From Arcuatula senhousia (lineage: Eukaryota; Mollusca; Bivalvia; Mytilida; Mytilidae): a stretch of 64,000 nt of DNA. Location: positions 53,565,702 to 53,629,701 of the forward strand of contig OZ020307.1 of the NCBI GenBank assembly GCA_963971305.1, read 5' to 3'. Below are positions 31,805 through 42,000 of this stretch, piece after piece. Under the pieces are notes generated by a model. That model was not told the DNA's origin. It ran no database searches and was given only the letters and a program-made list of their open reading frames with translations. The position numbers were made by a program, and so were the translations under genes. Each line of letters starts with the position of its first letter. The stretch's first letter is position 1.

Positions 31805-32364
31805 AGCAAAATTTATTGTCTGGAACTTTGTTGTCATTTTTATTTTTTCCTCGATCTTAACCCCTATTAAGGGTCATCTGACAAGATCGAACCAATGCAG
31901 ACTTTTGAAGAGCTCCGTGAACTGAAGATTCTCGATCTGCAATATATTTTATTCTGTAGGGTAAAAACTTGAAAATCCGCTATTTTTTTTATCTTTAAAA
32001 GGACCTTAACCCCTATGAGAAGTCATTTGACACCTTCGACCAAAGAGAAACTTTTGTAGATCTGATGAGGCTTAAAAAGGTAGGTTGCATCAGGCTATTT
32101 CTATATCTTAAAGGGTTTTTTATTTACAAGCCAAAACAGTAATCTGACTCTCCGAGTTAATTTATAGCAACGGCAGCCATGTGTTTTCAGTGCATGGATC
32201 AAAAATCAGAACTCAACTGTTATGCAGCAGGACACCTTAAGAACCAATCATACAAAGTTTCATTGAATTCTGTTCAGAAGTTTCAATGGAGAAATTCTTT
32301 TTTAAAATGTTAACGGACGACGACCGACGACGACCGACGACGAACAATTGATGGTACAGTAATA

Positions 32365-32600
32365 GGTCACATGGACTTATCCTTGTTTAGAATGGGGTAT
32401 ATCTGTGACTATTTCAGGACTGGATTTGAATTATATGCATTTCATTTAGACCATGGACCAATTGCAGAACCACGAGCAGCACCTACTGGCCTCGTTGAAA
32501 GCTGCTGGCGGTTGTTCATTGTGGTTATTCTAAATTGTCGCTTGTTATGGGAGCTGTGTCGCGTACACCTATTCCATATCTCATTATTTTCTATTTTGTG
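32365..32600 (+). repeat. interspersed repeat (GCTGCTGGCGGTTG family)
   Basis: ACTATTTCAGGACTGGATTT at about 32411 and AAGCTGCTGGCGGTTG at about 32502, as at 19895. Confidence 0.75.
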
Positions 32601-33297
32601 GTTCCAGATGAGCTAAAAAACTGTTCCTACAATTCTGTCTCTAAACTGAACACTAATGAACGACATTGAAATTAATTCATATTCATACAATTTTAATAAA
32701 ATTTAAACATCTTCGGCACACAAGACACTACTCGTCAAACACCAATAGTCTTTTATAGTAGAATTTTTATTTCATCTTTTCTATGGCTTTGTCGAACTGG
32801 CAATCAAACTGGAAGGTTCAATCTGCTTTGATACAAATGTACTTCCAAATTTGATATTCTTCTCCTTCGCATCTTTTTTTTTACTTTATCAAACGAATCA
32901 CTTCTGAAAAAAAAATGAAAACCATAACTATCATACTTTAGTCTTGGAAAAAAAAATTCATAATATGCAAAAATAAGTACTTCTTATCTTAAATAACAGA
33001 TAATTAGATCAACCTAACTTTTTTAACGACAATCCAAAACAATATGCAATAGAAAAGTGGGAGTTCATATGACACAAGGAATTACAAATGAACAGAAGGC
33101 AATGTATTCTAAAGACGGTGCTATGGAGCAAGAAATGGCAACTACGTATATAAGTGGGGGTGTCAGGCAAGGACTGGGAAATTTACAGATATCCTTGTGC
33201 ATACAAGTGGTGACAATCAGATGCAAGGAATGACAAACGAGGTGAAAACTCGGAATTTTGAGTGGGCGCAGTAGACATCCGGAGACCAACTGGATAG
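32601..33297. other. no feature recognised
   Basis: Between the preceding repeat and the Harbinger left end; no coding or repeat signal that I can name. Confidence 0.4.
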
Positions 33298-33942
33298 GGG
33301 GCCGTATTCATAAAACAACTTAAGTTAAGGTTTTCCTAAGGAAACACTTAAGTTAAGGAAACTCTGCCCATATTACTTAAGTGGTATTCATAAAACATCT
33401 TAAACTAAGAATTTCCTAAGGAAAACCTTAGTATAAGGAAACTCCGCCCATAATACTTAAGTGATATTCATAAAACTTCTTACTCTAAGGAAACACTTAA
33501 GTGTCCCCTTAAATCTAAGGCCGTGTTTACACTAGAGGAAAAAGTAGCTATATGGGTACCTTAAATTGTTAAAACATTAATCCATTTATTCGCAGATAAT
33601 TTTAAAATTTCTTTTATCATCATATTCATATCAAATATTATTACAAAAAGTGTTCTAGTACATGAAGATAAAACAAACTATCCGTCAAAATATGTACGAT
33701 TGTATCTAATAAGTAAAACTTGTCTAACACCATTTAAAATGATTGAAAGAAAATTAAAGATCAACATGATCAACATACACGTACGTTTGTAATGAAGATG
33801 CATGACAAACTTGGAATCGTCCAATTATTTACCATTTACTGTGCCCAGTCAAGTGACCTATATGCTTAATGTAGGACGTTTTCGTATACTGAGAGCTAAC
33901 CAAAGAGCATTACGGAGAAAGCGGATATTCAGAGGTAGAACC

Positions 33943-34203
33943 ACAGGGACTTGCTCCCTTCTAGAGTCAATGTGCGGTACCAAAAAAAAAAAACACAAGG
34001 GAGATACTACTTTCACCACCAGCCCTTTTCTTCAATTCTATTTTCTTTTACCAAAATCATTGATCTCATACCTTTTCCTATATAATTCGTTTCACGGATG
34101 ATTTCCAAAACCCCCCAAATATTTATGTCTTCATTCATTGCATTTTGGACCCAAAATCAATCTTTGTTCGGGCACTTTAGTAAAATTTGGCATTTGATTG
34201 TGA
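33943..34203. mobile_element. one-arm foldback insertion in the transposase
   Basis: ACAGGGACTTGCTCCC at the left and about 260 bp similar to the left arm of 9820-10485. Flanked by TAGAACC on both sides (33936-33942 and 34204-34210). The transposase motif RGRT continues on the far side. Confidence 0.85.
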
Positions 34204-34793
34204 TAGAACCAATCCACTGGATAAAATTTTTTGAAAAATATAGCTTTGACAGTCAAGCAATTTTGATGATCACTGATGTCATTAATGAAGATATCCAAAA
34301 TATTACTAACAGAAACCACGCATTAACCCCTCTACTCAAAGTGTTGGTTGCATTGAGGTTCTATGTCAAAATGTGATTGCCGATACTTTTGGATTATCTC
34401 AGCCCAGTGTTTGTAGATTTATAAATGACGTAACTAATGCAAGTGTGAGGAAGTCTAAAGAATACATTTAATTCCCTTACGCAGCACATAAAGTGGCCAC
34501 TATCAAAATAGATTTTTATTCTGTTGCTAGCTTTCCTGGAATTATTGGAATAATAGATGGCACACACGTTCATATTCAAGCCCCTGCTGAACACGAAGAA
34601 CAATACATCAACAGAAAATGATATCATTCTATAAACGTGCAAGTAGTAGTTGATAGTAACAATAGGTTTATCAATGTAGTAGCAAAGTGGCCTGGAAATA
34701 CTCATGACTCTCGAGTTTTCAAGGATAGTGGACTGTGTCGCTTTTTGTTTAAAAATAATGTAGATCGACACTTACTGGGTGACAGTGGGTATG

Positions 34794-35801
34794 TATGGGC
34801 AGCCATTCGGGCAAAAATTAAAAAAAAAAATGAAAACAGACGATAAACTGAAAACACACAAAATCACGGAAAACAGACAGAAAAACAGACAAAAATTACA
34901 AAAAAACAGACATAAATTTTACTAACAGACAGACGATTCTGTAAAACAGACAAAATATGAAAACGGACAAAAATTTTAAAAACCGACAAAAAATACAAAA
35001 ACAGACAAATATTTTTTTACAGACAGATGATTCAGTAAAACAGACAAAATATGAAAACAGACACAAATTTTACAAACAGACACCGAATTCAAAAACAGAC
35101 GTTTTTTTAAAAAAACAGTCGAAAAACAGCTGTATATCATGTATATCAGAATCTTGGCCTTGGGAGGTAGAAGATGACTGAGCCTGTGTGTGAAATGAGT
35201 CGCCAAGTTCAGTGGGAGCCTTCCCAATCAGATCGGATGCTTCTTTCAATAACCTTACAGCATCATTTACTGCCATTTTTCCAAACAATGCTAGATTGAA
35301 TGGTGCGACCTCTAGCGTTGCTTTTTTAAAGTTTACGTTATTTTCTTAGTACGTCTGTTTATAAAAAAAAAATTCTGAGACTGTTTCATATTGTTGTGTC
35401 TGGTTTACTATAAAATCGTCTGTTTGTTAGTAAAATTTATGCCTGTTTTTTTTTTAATTTTCATGTTTTATTTTAAAACTAATGTCTGTTTTGTGTGTTT
35501 TTTTGTCTGTTTTTAAAAACGTCTGTTTTTGAATTTGGTGTCTGTTTTATAAATTTACCTCTGTTTTTTAAATTTTTGTCTGTTTTCATATTTTGTCTGT
35601 TTTACAGAATCGTCTGTCTGTAAGTAAAATATATGTCTGTTTTTATATTTTTTGTCTGTTTTTAAAATTTGTGTCTGTTTTCTGTGATTTTGTGTCTGTT
35701 TTCAGTTTATCGTCTGTTTTTCATTATTTTGTTAATTTTTGCCAGAATGGCTGCCCATTTTTTCATTATTTTGTTAATTTTTGCCCGAATTGCTGCCCAT
35801 A
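34794..35801. mobile_element. 1008-bp TIR element of CAGACA/TGTCTG repeats
   Basis: Ends TATGGGCAGCCATTCGGGC and the inverse form ending GCTGCCCATA, flanked by GGTATG (34788-34793 and 35802-35807). The left half is rich in AAACAGACAAAAAT, the right half in the inverse TGTCTGTTTTTAAAA, so the whole element can fold. It interrupts the transposase just after GDSGY. Confidence 0.88.
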
Positions 35802-36759
35802 GGTATGCATGTAAGTCATTCCTTGTTACACCATACATCATACATGCGACCAAACACGAGGAACGAAAACCGCTACAATAACGCTCTTAAAAAACAAGGT
35901 GTGCTGTAGAAAGGACAATTGGTCAATGGAAAAGACGTTTTCATTGTTTACATGGAGAACTTGGGCTACATCAAAGGTACTCTTGTAGAGTCATTACAGC
36001 TTGTGCAGCCCTACATAACATGGCTAAGGACAGAAACATGCCTTTGGATTTTATTTTGGACCGAAACATTGCGCAAATAATTTCTTTCCTCTTTTCAAAT
36101 TCCCCCGTTAGTATGTTTTTTCTTTGTCTGTCCAATTTGGCTTTCTATTCGGCATGTCTAATACTAAAGTGTACATACAGTACTAATGCAATTCCCAAGT
36201 AATTTGTCCCTTATATTGCTCATGTACAAAGTGGAGATGGATTTTGGTTTTCTTTATTAGATACAAATGAATGAAGGAAATGTTTTTAATTTTATCAAAA
36301 ACAAATAAATATCTATAAAAACTTTAAAATCCATATTTTGAATTATATTTTGATTCAAAATAAGACACATGACAATTCATTTAATTAACCCCTTAAGCAA
36401 GCTAAACAAGTTTGACAAATAGGCTCGTGCAACTTGTATGAGCGCCAAATTGTCTTAGTATACATTTACATGATTTAAATCATGGCGATGGTTGGCCTTT
36501 AATCTTTCGAATTCACTCCAATTTTGTAACGTATCTTTGCAAGAAAGATCAAGCAAATAACGCCAAAGAGATATATCAAGTACATTCACGTCAAATTATA
36601 GGGAAAATATAGATGAGTTCCGTTTGTCAAGTACTTAAGTATTCCTTAGTTAAGGAGATACTTAAGTATCTTTATGAATACCGATAAAAATATTTCCTTT
36701 ACTAAGTTTTAGTAATACTTAAGTTAAGAAGTTTTGAGAATACGGGCCCAGAAGCCCGC

Positions 36760-37130
36760 AGGATATATGCGTATATTTATTTGCTCTTCGGCCCGACAAT
36801 GCATGGACGGGAAAAATATCAAAGGGATATAGGCAATGTGATTAAAGGTTAAAGGTTGGGGTTTAGAAAGAACTGACACTTTCTACCGTCAATACATGTA
36901 TCAAGCTGTCACAGTTGATAATACAGGTTGTAATAACTTTCAAGGTTTTGCAATTTATTTATTCGTATATCTGGGGATCAGGATCAATGAGGGCGTTATA
37001 TATTGCACGAACGACTAGGTAATGGAAGTTTGAGCAAGGGTTTGGAAGTTGTGGGAGTCCTTGATCTTAGACCTACAAGTATGCTGTTAACGTGGATAAT
37101 GTAGGTTTTGGTATCAACACGTACAATATA
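36760..37130. other. no feature recognised
   Basis: Interior of the 10.2-kb element right of the Harbinger copy; no coding or repeat signal seen. Confidence 0.4.
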
Positions 37131-37270
37131 TAGAATATCATATGGGTGTTTTCATATCGTATCTCATAACTACCCGAGACGCCCATATCATCCCGAGAGC
37201 TTTAGCTCGAGGGCATGATATTGGTCAAGGGTTGTTATGGGTACGATATGAAAACACCAATATTATATTC
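37131..37270. mobile_element. 140-bp hairpin MITE
   Basis: GGTGTTTTCATATCGTA at the left pairs with TACGATATGAAAACACC at the right. The inner stem includes CCCGAGAGCT/AGCTCGAGGG. TATA-rich flanks. Confidence 0.8.
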
Positions 37271-37479
37271 TGTTTATCAAATATTTGAAAATAAATATGT
37301 TTTGTCTATATTTACTCAAATCACGTGACTTAACCTAAAGGTGCGTTATTGATCACATGGCTTAACCTAAAGGTCTAGGGGTGCGTTATGGATGATATGG
37401 AAAAACAGTGATATGACCCAAACCATTCATCTTGTATCATATATTAAAAAAACGTACATAATTAAACAAATGTATGATA

Positions 37480-38088
37480 AAAAACCATAACATAATCTTA
37501 TGAGTCATTTTTTTTTCAAGATTTTGCAACGTTTGTTGTTGTAAACTTGATTGAAAGCCAATATAATGCAACTCTCTCTTATGTTCACAACAATCCGAAT
37601 CGACTCTCCCCTACGTTCAAGACAATTCGAAACGACTCTCCCCTACGGCACTTACGTTGTTGTTGAAAAATTAACGAATAAAATTGTATTATGACTTTGT
37701 AAAGGGTAACGGTGAAGTATCTCTTTTAGATATCAATATTGTGCATATACTGAGTGCATGCAATTGTCATATAATGTATTTGTTGTGGAGAAAATCAGAT
37801 TTTAAGATGCGATGTCACAAAATTTACACTGACCGCCCGGAAAAGTTCGAGGTGTTTGGTATAAAATGGAAGGTTCTGGGGGGTAATTTTAGCGTGTACA
37901 CATTCTTAAATAATTCTAATGTTCCGTGCAATATTTATTTGTAACATTTGATCAATGAAAATAGATGATTTTATCATTTACATACCTGGTGTGCTTCGAT
38001 CTAGGTCAAATATCGACTCTCCCCTACGTTCAAAGCGGCTCTCCCCTACGTTTTAGCGACTCTCCCGCGGTAACGCTTATACCCGGTG
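37480..38088 (-). repeat. right long terminal inverted repeat
   Basis: Inverse of 27884-28475; ends CGCTTATACCCGGTG next to AAATT. Confidence 0.9.
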
Positions 38089-38559
38089 AAATTGATTGCC
38101 TTGAACAAATTGAGCCAAGAGCGTCTCTCTTAAATAGATCTCACCAGTCTCTTATTCCAGGTCCCAGTTGCTTAGTTGTTTGCACCTTTTGCCGTTCGTC
38201 ACCGTCGTATATTAGATATACAGGTCTATGAGACATGTTGGCCTGTCACAATAAGGGAGATAATTCTGATTAACAACCAATGTGCATTCCATGGCTTACC
38301 TTTATAATCATTAAGGAATGTCTCTTTTGTGGTTTATGTTTATGGTAAAATAAACAAAAGGAAATTGAAAATAAAGACGAACGAAATCCTTTCTTGAAAA
38401 AAAAATTGATTTTAATATTTGATAACTGAATTCAGTACCATATGTAGAAACGAAATGAAAGCACGGGTCTTTCCTATTCTTTTAAATAAAAAACTATTTT
38501 CATTCAAATATAATTAAATTTAAACTTTTAACTGGTTACCCCCTAAGGTATTATTCCTT

Positions 38560-38723
38560 TGCTCCCAACGACAAGATTTTTACCTGTAATTACCGGAAAG
38601 GTATTCCGTTTCGCGCAGGCGTACAGGTGAGATACAGGTAAAAAAACAGTGACAAATAGCGGAAGTGTTTTCGAATATTGTTTTGAACCATGTAGGCACT
38701 AAAATAAGAAACAATTTCGCAAA
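38560..38723 (+). promoter_or_regulatory. putative promoter/5' UTR of the two-pass membrane protein gene
   Basis: GCGGAAGTG at 38659-38667 matches the core of ETS/GABP sites common in TATA-less promoters. It lies 57 bp before the ATG. No TATA box seen. Motif-level inference only. Confidence 0.35.
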
Positions 38724-39056
38724 ATGCAGAAGGAGAGAGAAGCGGACAAGGATACAGTGGTAGCCTACCACGCCAGAGTCCAAAATCAAATCAAAGATGA
38801 ACTCAATGGGCTCGGTCTTGGGCCAGGCACATTTCCCATTTTTGTAGCCAAAATCATATTTGCTATTGGTGTGATCTTGGGTGTTGTCGGTGTCCTTGTT
38901 ATCACGTTACGACATAGACATGTGTACTTGATCAGCTGGAATGACCAGTTTTTAGGACCTGCTTTTATTGTTATGTTTATTTTGTGTATTGGGGCAGCAA
39001 CTTACCTGGTGATATTGGCCTACAGAAGAGCTAATGCATACAGACAAGGACTTGTG
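38724..39056 (+). CDS. membrane protein coding exon 1 (both TM segments)
   Basis: 111 codons from MQKEREADKDTVVAYHARVQ to NAYRQGLV, then donor GTAAGAC. Reading through the donor would give a 126-residue protein ending at 39104, a possible intron-retention product. Confidence 0.85.
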
Positions 39057-42000
39057 GTAAGACATTATGATCCATCCCCTCCATACAAGCTCATAACCAG
39101 ATAGTTACGAAGGTCTTTTATGTGCAGTTTATAATATGCGGAAGCTGAGACAATAGTTAAAGAGATTGGACTCCACGATCAACCCAAAATAACAGTGTCT
39201 CCGCGCAAATTTGTAAATATTCAAATTCGGCCTGTTGAGAACGAACCTGTTATTTTCAATAATTTCATATGTTTAATAGGATGATTCGATTCTCTTCGAT
39301 ATGATTTTCTCAGGCCGAAGTCAATAAAAAATCCTGTGATTTCCATTAATTTTCTAAGGGAGCGACCATTTGATTTTTAGGGGGGGGGGCTATGGTGAAA
39401 TTTGAAATAAATAGGCAGGATGGCAAAAACCCAGAAATAAAAAGGTAGGACAGTGCTTTGAGTAAAAAAAAGGCAGGATGGTATTTTTGGCTAAAAAATA
39501 TAAAGTTGCTTTAAAAATAAAAATTTTTGCGCGTGCAAGCGCGAAAAAAAAAATCCAGGCTCGACTTTTTCTGAAAATAAAAAGACAGAACAACGAAAAT
39601 ATCCATAGCGCCCCCCATAAAAATCAAATGGCTGCTCCCTAAAAGATGAAATTGAAGTTGGACTCAACACACACCCATTCAAGCAAATCATGCTTTATAA
39701 GTTATGAATTAAAACATGGCTTGTCACCTGTTTCTTTTAAAGTATATTAGTTATCTGTCCAAAGTTAAGAATGTGAGGTATTCCTGTGGTTTTCTTACCA
39801 TATTACACAGTAGACTAGAACCTTGTTTGTCCGTGATGTACATGTAACAATGTATATTAAAAAACTTTCATAAAAAAACAATAAGAAAGTATCAAACACA
39901 TACAAACATGATAATCAGAGAGAAAAAATATTTTGTAAAAGAATGCATTAGAAATTAAAAGCCTAAAATCACAGCACATCATATAAACTCTTTCAAAAAG
40001 GGCAATAACTCAAATTTTTTGTTTTATTTGCATAGGATAAACTTTCAACAGGTCATGAAGATAAGCAATATTATAAATAGTTATGATACTTATTTATTAT
40101 TTGGAAATAGAATTATTGAATTGAGTATTAAAATTTTTGTTCAAAAGGTGATAAAGTATACATTTTTTTCTGTTCACAGTTCCGACCAATTGGTGATTAT
40201 GGCGTTGCCGTTACACACAAAAGTAGACTGAACTATGAACACGAGACGAAGTAAGTAGTGCAAAACCCATAAAAAAACTTTAATAGACTGTTAACCTGTT
40301 ATAAAGAAGAGACAAATGCGAGAGAATTGCGTTATGTTTACTTCGAATGATCAACGTAGAATGGCGTCGTAGCCCATACAAGTTTACTTAACAATGGAAT
40401 AACGTTACAATAGAAATAGGGAGATAGAATGTGTGTCCTTTGCGATGTGTAGATTCTCGACATTCTCCCCGCCTCAAAAGTACATCAATAACATTTATAA
40501 CATAGGAACCAGTTAATTTAGGTTTAACCAATATAAGGAAGTTTCCATGTGTGCGTGTCTTTGAAATCTCGTAGGTCCATGGGCAAATCTGAGGGTCATG
40601 ATCTGGGAGTCTATCTGAGTTTCTCGGTTAAGCTATAAACCATCTGGAACAGTCCATAGTGAATGAATCAAGTCATAATGTTTGAGCCTGTAACAGCATC
40701 TATATATAATAAGAGCCTGGGCTATGGTTAACATTGATAAATGTTTTACATATTTTACTGTTGCGGCATAACAAAACATGTTAAGATGTGAAAAACCTTT
40801 TGATGCTTCCTTGATTTTCATTCTTTTCTCATGTTTCTGTATATCTGTTGATGTAAGACTTTGAATCATGGACTGTTTGTTGTGTTTCCTTTCACGTGTT
40901 TGTTGACGTGATCCTTGTTCAGTTATTCAATTTTGGTCTTGTACGTAAACTGATACGCTTTTTTCCAATCTTCAAACCTTTTGTTTTTCTACGGTTGGCA
41001 TTTCTCGCGGCTTTTGATGGCACAAAAACCTTCTCTGCACTCTGGATCTTGTCTTTGTTGTTGACCATGGTCTCTGAACACTGTGGCGTCTTCCTATAGT
41101 CCTCAACGGGAACGACATACTTTAATGCCAGCACATAAACATCATCTGAAAACTCGAAATACCTCTTGAAGTGTCTAATTTTAGAGTCTACATATGTAGG
41201 TCCCATGTAAATTCATCTGCCGTGACAATCTCCTCGTCAATGTGGTTAATCTCTATAACATCGATCAGTTGTTTGTTAAGTTGTAGAAGATTGTGTCTTG
41301 TCTGAATAAGTTTTCCGAATGTAATCTTTGCCTCTTCTCTATCAAAAACTGTAGAGTCCTGCAGATCTGCAAGTTTCTTTGTAAGATCTTCAGTGTGTTT
41401 CCTGTGAATATCACGTAGAATCTCTAGCTCCATGGGTCATCAGCACCAATATAAAGAAGAGACAAATGCGAGAGAGCTGCGTGACGTTTACTTCGAATGA
41501 TCAACGTAGAATGGCGTCATAGCCCATACAAGTTTATGTAACAATGGAATAACGTTACAATAGAAATAGGGAGATATAATGTGTGTCCTTCGCGTTGTGT
41601 AGATTCTGGACACCTGTCTTTTAGATAGAGATGGTTTAAATTTCAATATTTTTTGGACCTGTGCTGAGCACTCATCTATTCTGAACAAATTGTTCAGTCA
41701 AAAGGGTTCTGTTTGAACAGATTTTTCTATTTATGTTTGGGAAATAATTTAGAATGCTGATTGATATTCAAATTCTTTATTTTATAATATTGTTAAAGAT
41801 TTTGTTTTATGCATACATGTATCTAAAATCAGAACACAATTTGTGACAATTGCTAATTTATAAAAAAAAACAAAAAACAGGTGACATGTAATTATTTCAA
41901 ATGAAGACCTGATTATTCTATATTTCACATGTATAATTTTGTTTTAGCTTTTGTGCATATCTAAAATCAGAACACAATTTGTGGCAATTGGTAATTTACA

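Larger units (their letters stand above)
31274..31845 (+). mobile_element. retrozyme-like tandem dimer (357-bp unit)
   Basis: Unit start CTTCCTACCCCAGACATAGG at 31276 and 31633, a period of 357, about 1.6 units. Each unit holds one hammerhead ribozyme, so cleavage at both sites would release a 357-nt RNA (31442-31798). Tandem units with one type-I-like hammerhead each are the layout of metazoan retrozymes (established family knowledge). Confidence 0.85.
31108..32373 (+). mobile_element. TCACCTGG-family element, copy interrupted by hammerhead array
   Basis: Left end GAGGCTCTCAGAAGCCTGAA TCGATCACCTGG, right end with a (GACGACC)n tract then AATAGGTCACATGG. Same order as 56272-57766. The hammerhead-bearing dimer (31274-31845) lies inside. 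Confidence 0.75.
33802..36055 (+). pseudogene. HARBI1-like Harbinger transposase, inactivated
   Basis: Fragments in order: RILRANQRALRRKRIFRGRT (33880-33942), then after an insertion FDSQAILMITDVINEDIQN (34245 on), then frameshifted GLSQPSVCRFINDVTN and IIDGTHVHIQAP with the first catalytic Asp (34540-34590), then WPGNTHDSRVFKDSG with the second (34690-34735). After a 1-kb insertion comes a segment with the C-terminal Glu context (AVERTIGQWKRRF, about 35905) and ITACAALHNMA. DDE_Tnp_4 family. It carries at least one frameshift and two stops besides the insertions, so it cannot be active. Confidence 0.88.
33298..36749 (+). mobile_element. PIF/Harbinger DNA transposon, decayed
   Basis: Ends GGGCCGTATTCATAAAAC (left) and the inverse of GGGCCCGTATTCTCAAAAC (right). 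Both are followed inward by CTTAAGTTAAG-type sub-repeats. It encodes a broken HARBI1-like transposase. Nested in the 10.2-kb element. Confidence 0.85.
27884..38088. mobile_element. 10.2-kb element with about 600-bp TIRs and 5-bp TSD
   Basis: 27884-28475 and 37480-38088 are near-identical inverted copies. Outer ends read CACCGGGTATAAGCG and its inverse. AAATT flanks both sides (27879-27883 and 38089-38093). Motif GTAGGGGAGAGTCGATT recurs near the outer and inner ends of each arm, possibly transposase-binding sites (inference). The interior holds nested repeats and a Harbinger remnant but no recognised gene of its own. Superfamily unassigned: Mavericks also have long TIRs but usually 6-bp TSDs. 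Confidence 0.88.
40300..41612 (-). mobile_element. compact LTR retrotransposon (1.3 kb) with perfect TSD
   Basis: 163-bp direct repeats at 40300-40462 and 41450-41612, reading TGTC...TATA on the minus strand. CCTGT flanks both sides (40295-40299 and 41613-41617). Next to the 5' LTR is a candidate primer-binding site (TTGGTGCTGATGA). A purine tract (GAGGCGGGGAGAA) runs into the 3' LTR. The interior has only short gag-like frames, so it is non-autonomous. It sits antisense in intron 2. Confidence 0.9.

Noticed and set aside
27884..38088. Maverick/Polinton assignment
   Set aside because: Long TIRs fit, but the TSD is 5 bp rather than 6, and no polymerase, integrase, ATPase or capsid motif was seen.
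38724..39104. 126-residue single-exon protein
   Set aside because: A strong donor (CTTGTG|GTAAGAC) inside it joins in phase to conserved-looking downstream exons; the short form would be an intron-retention product at most.
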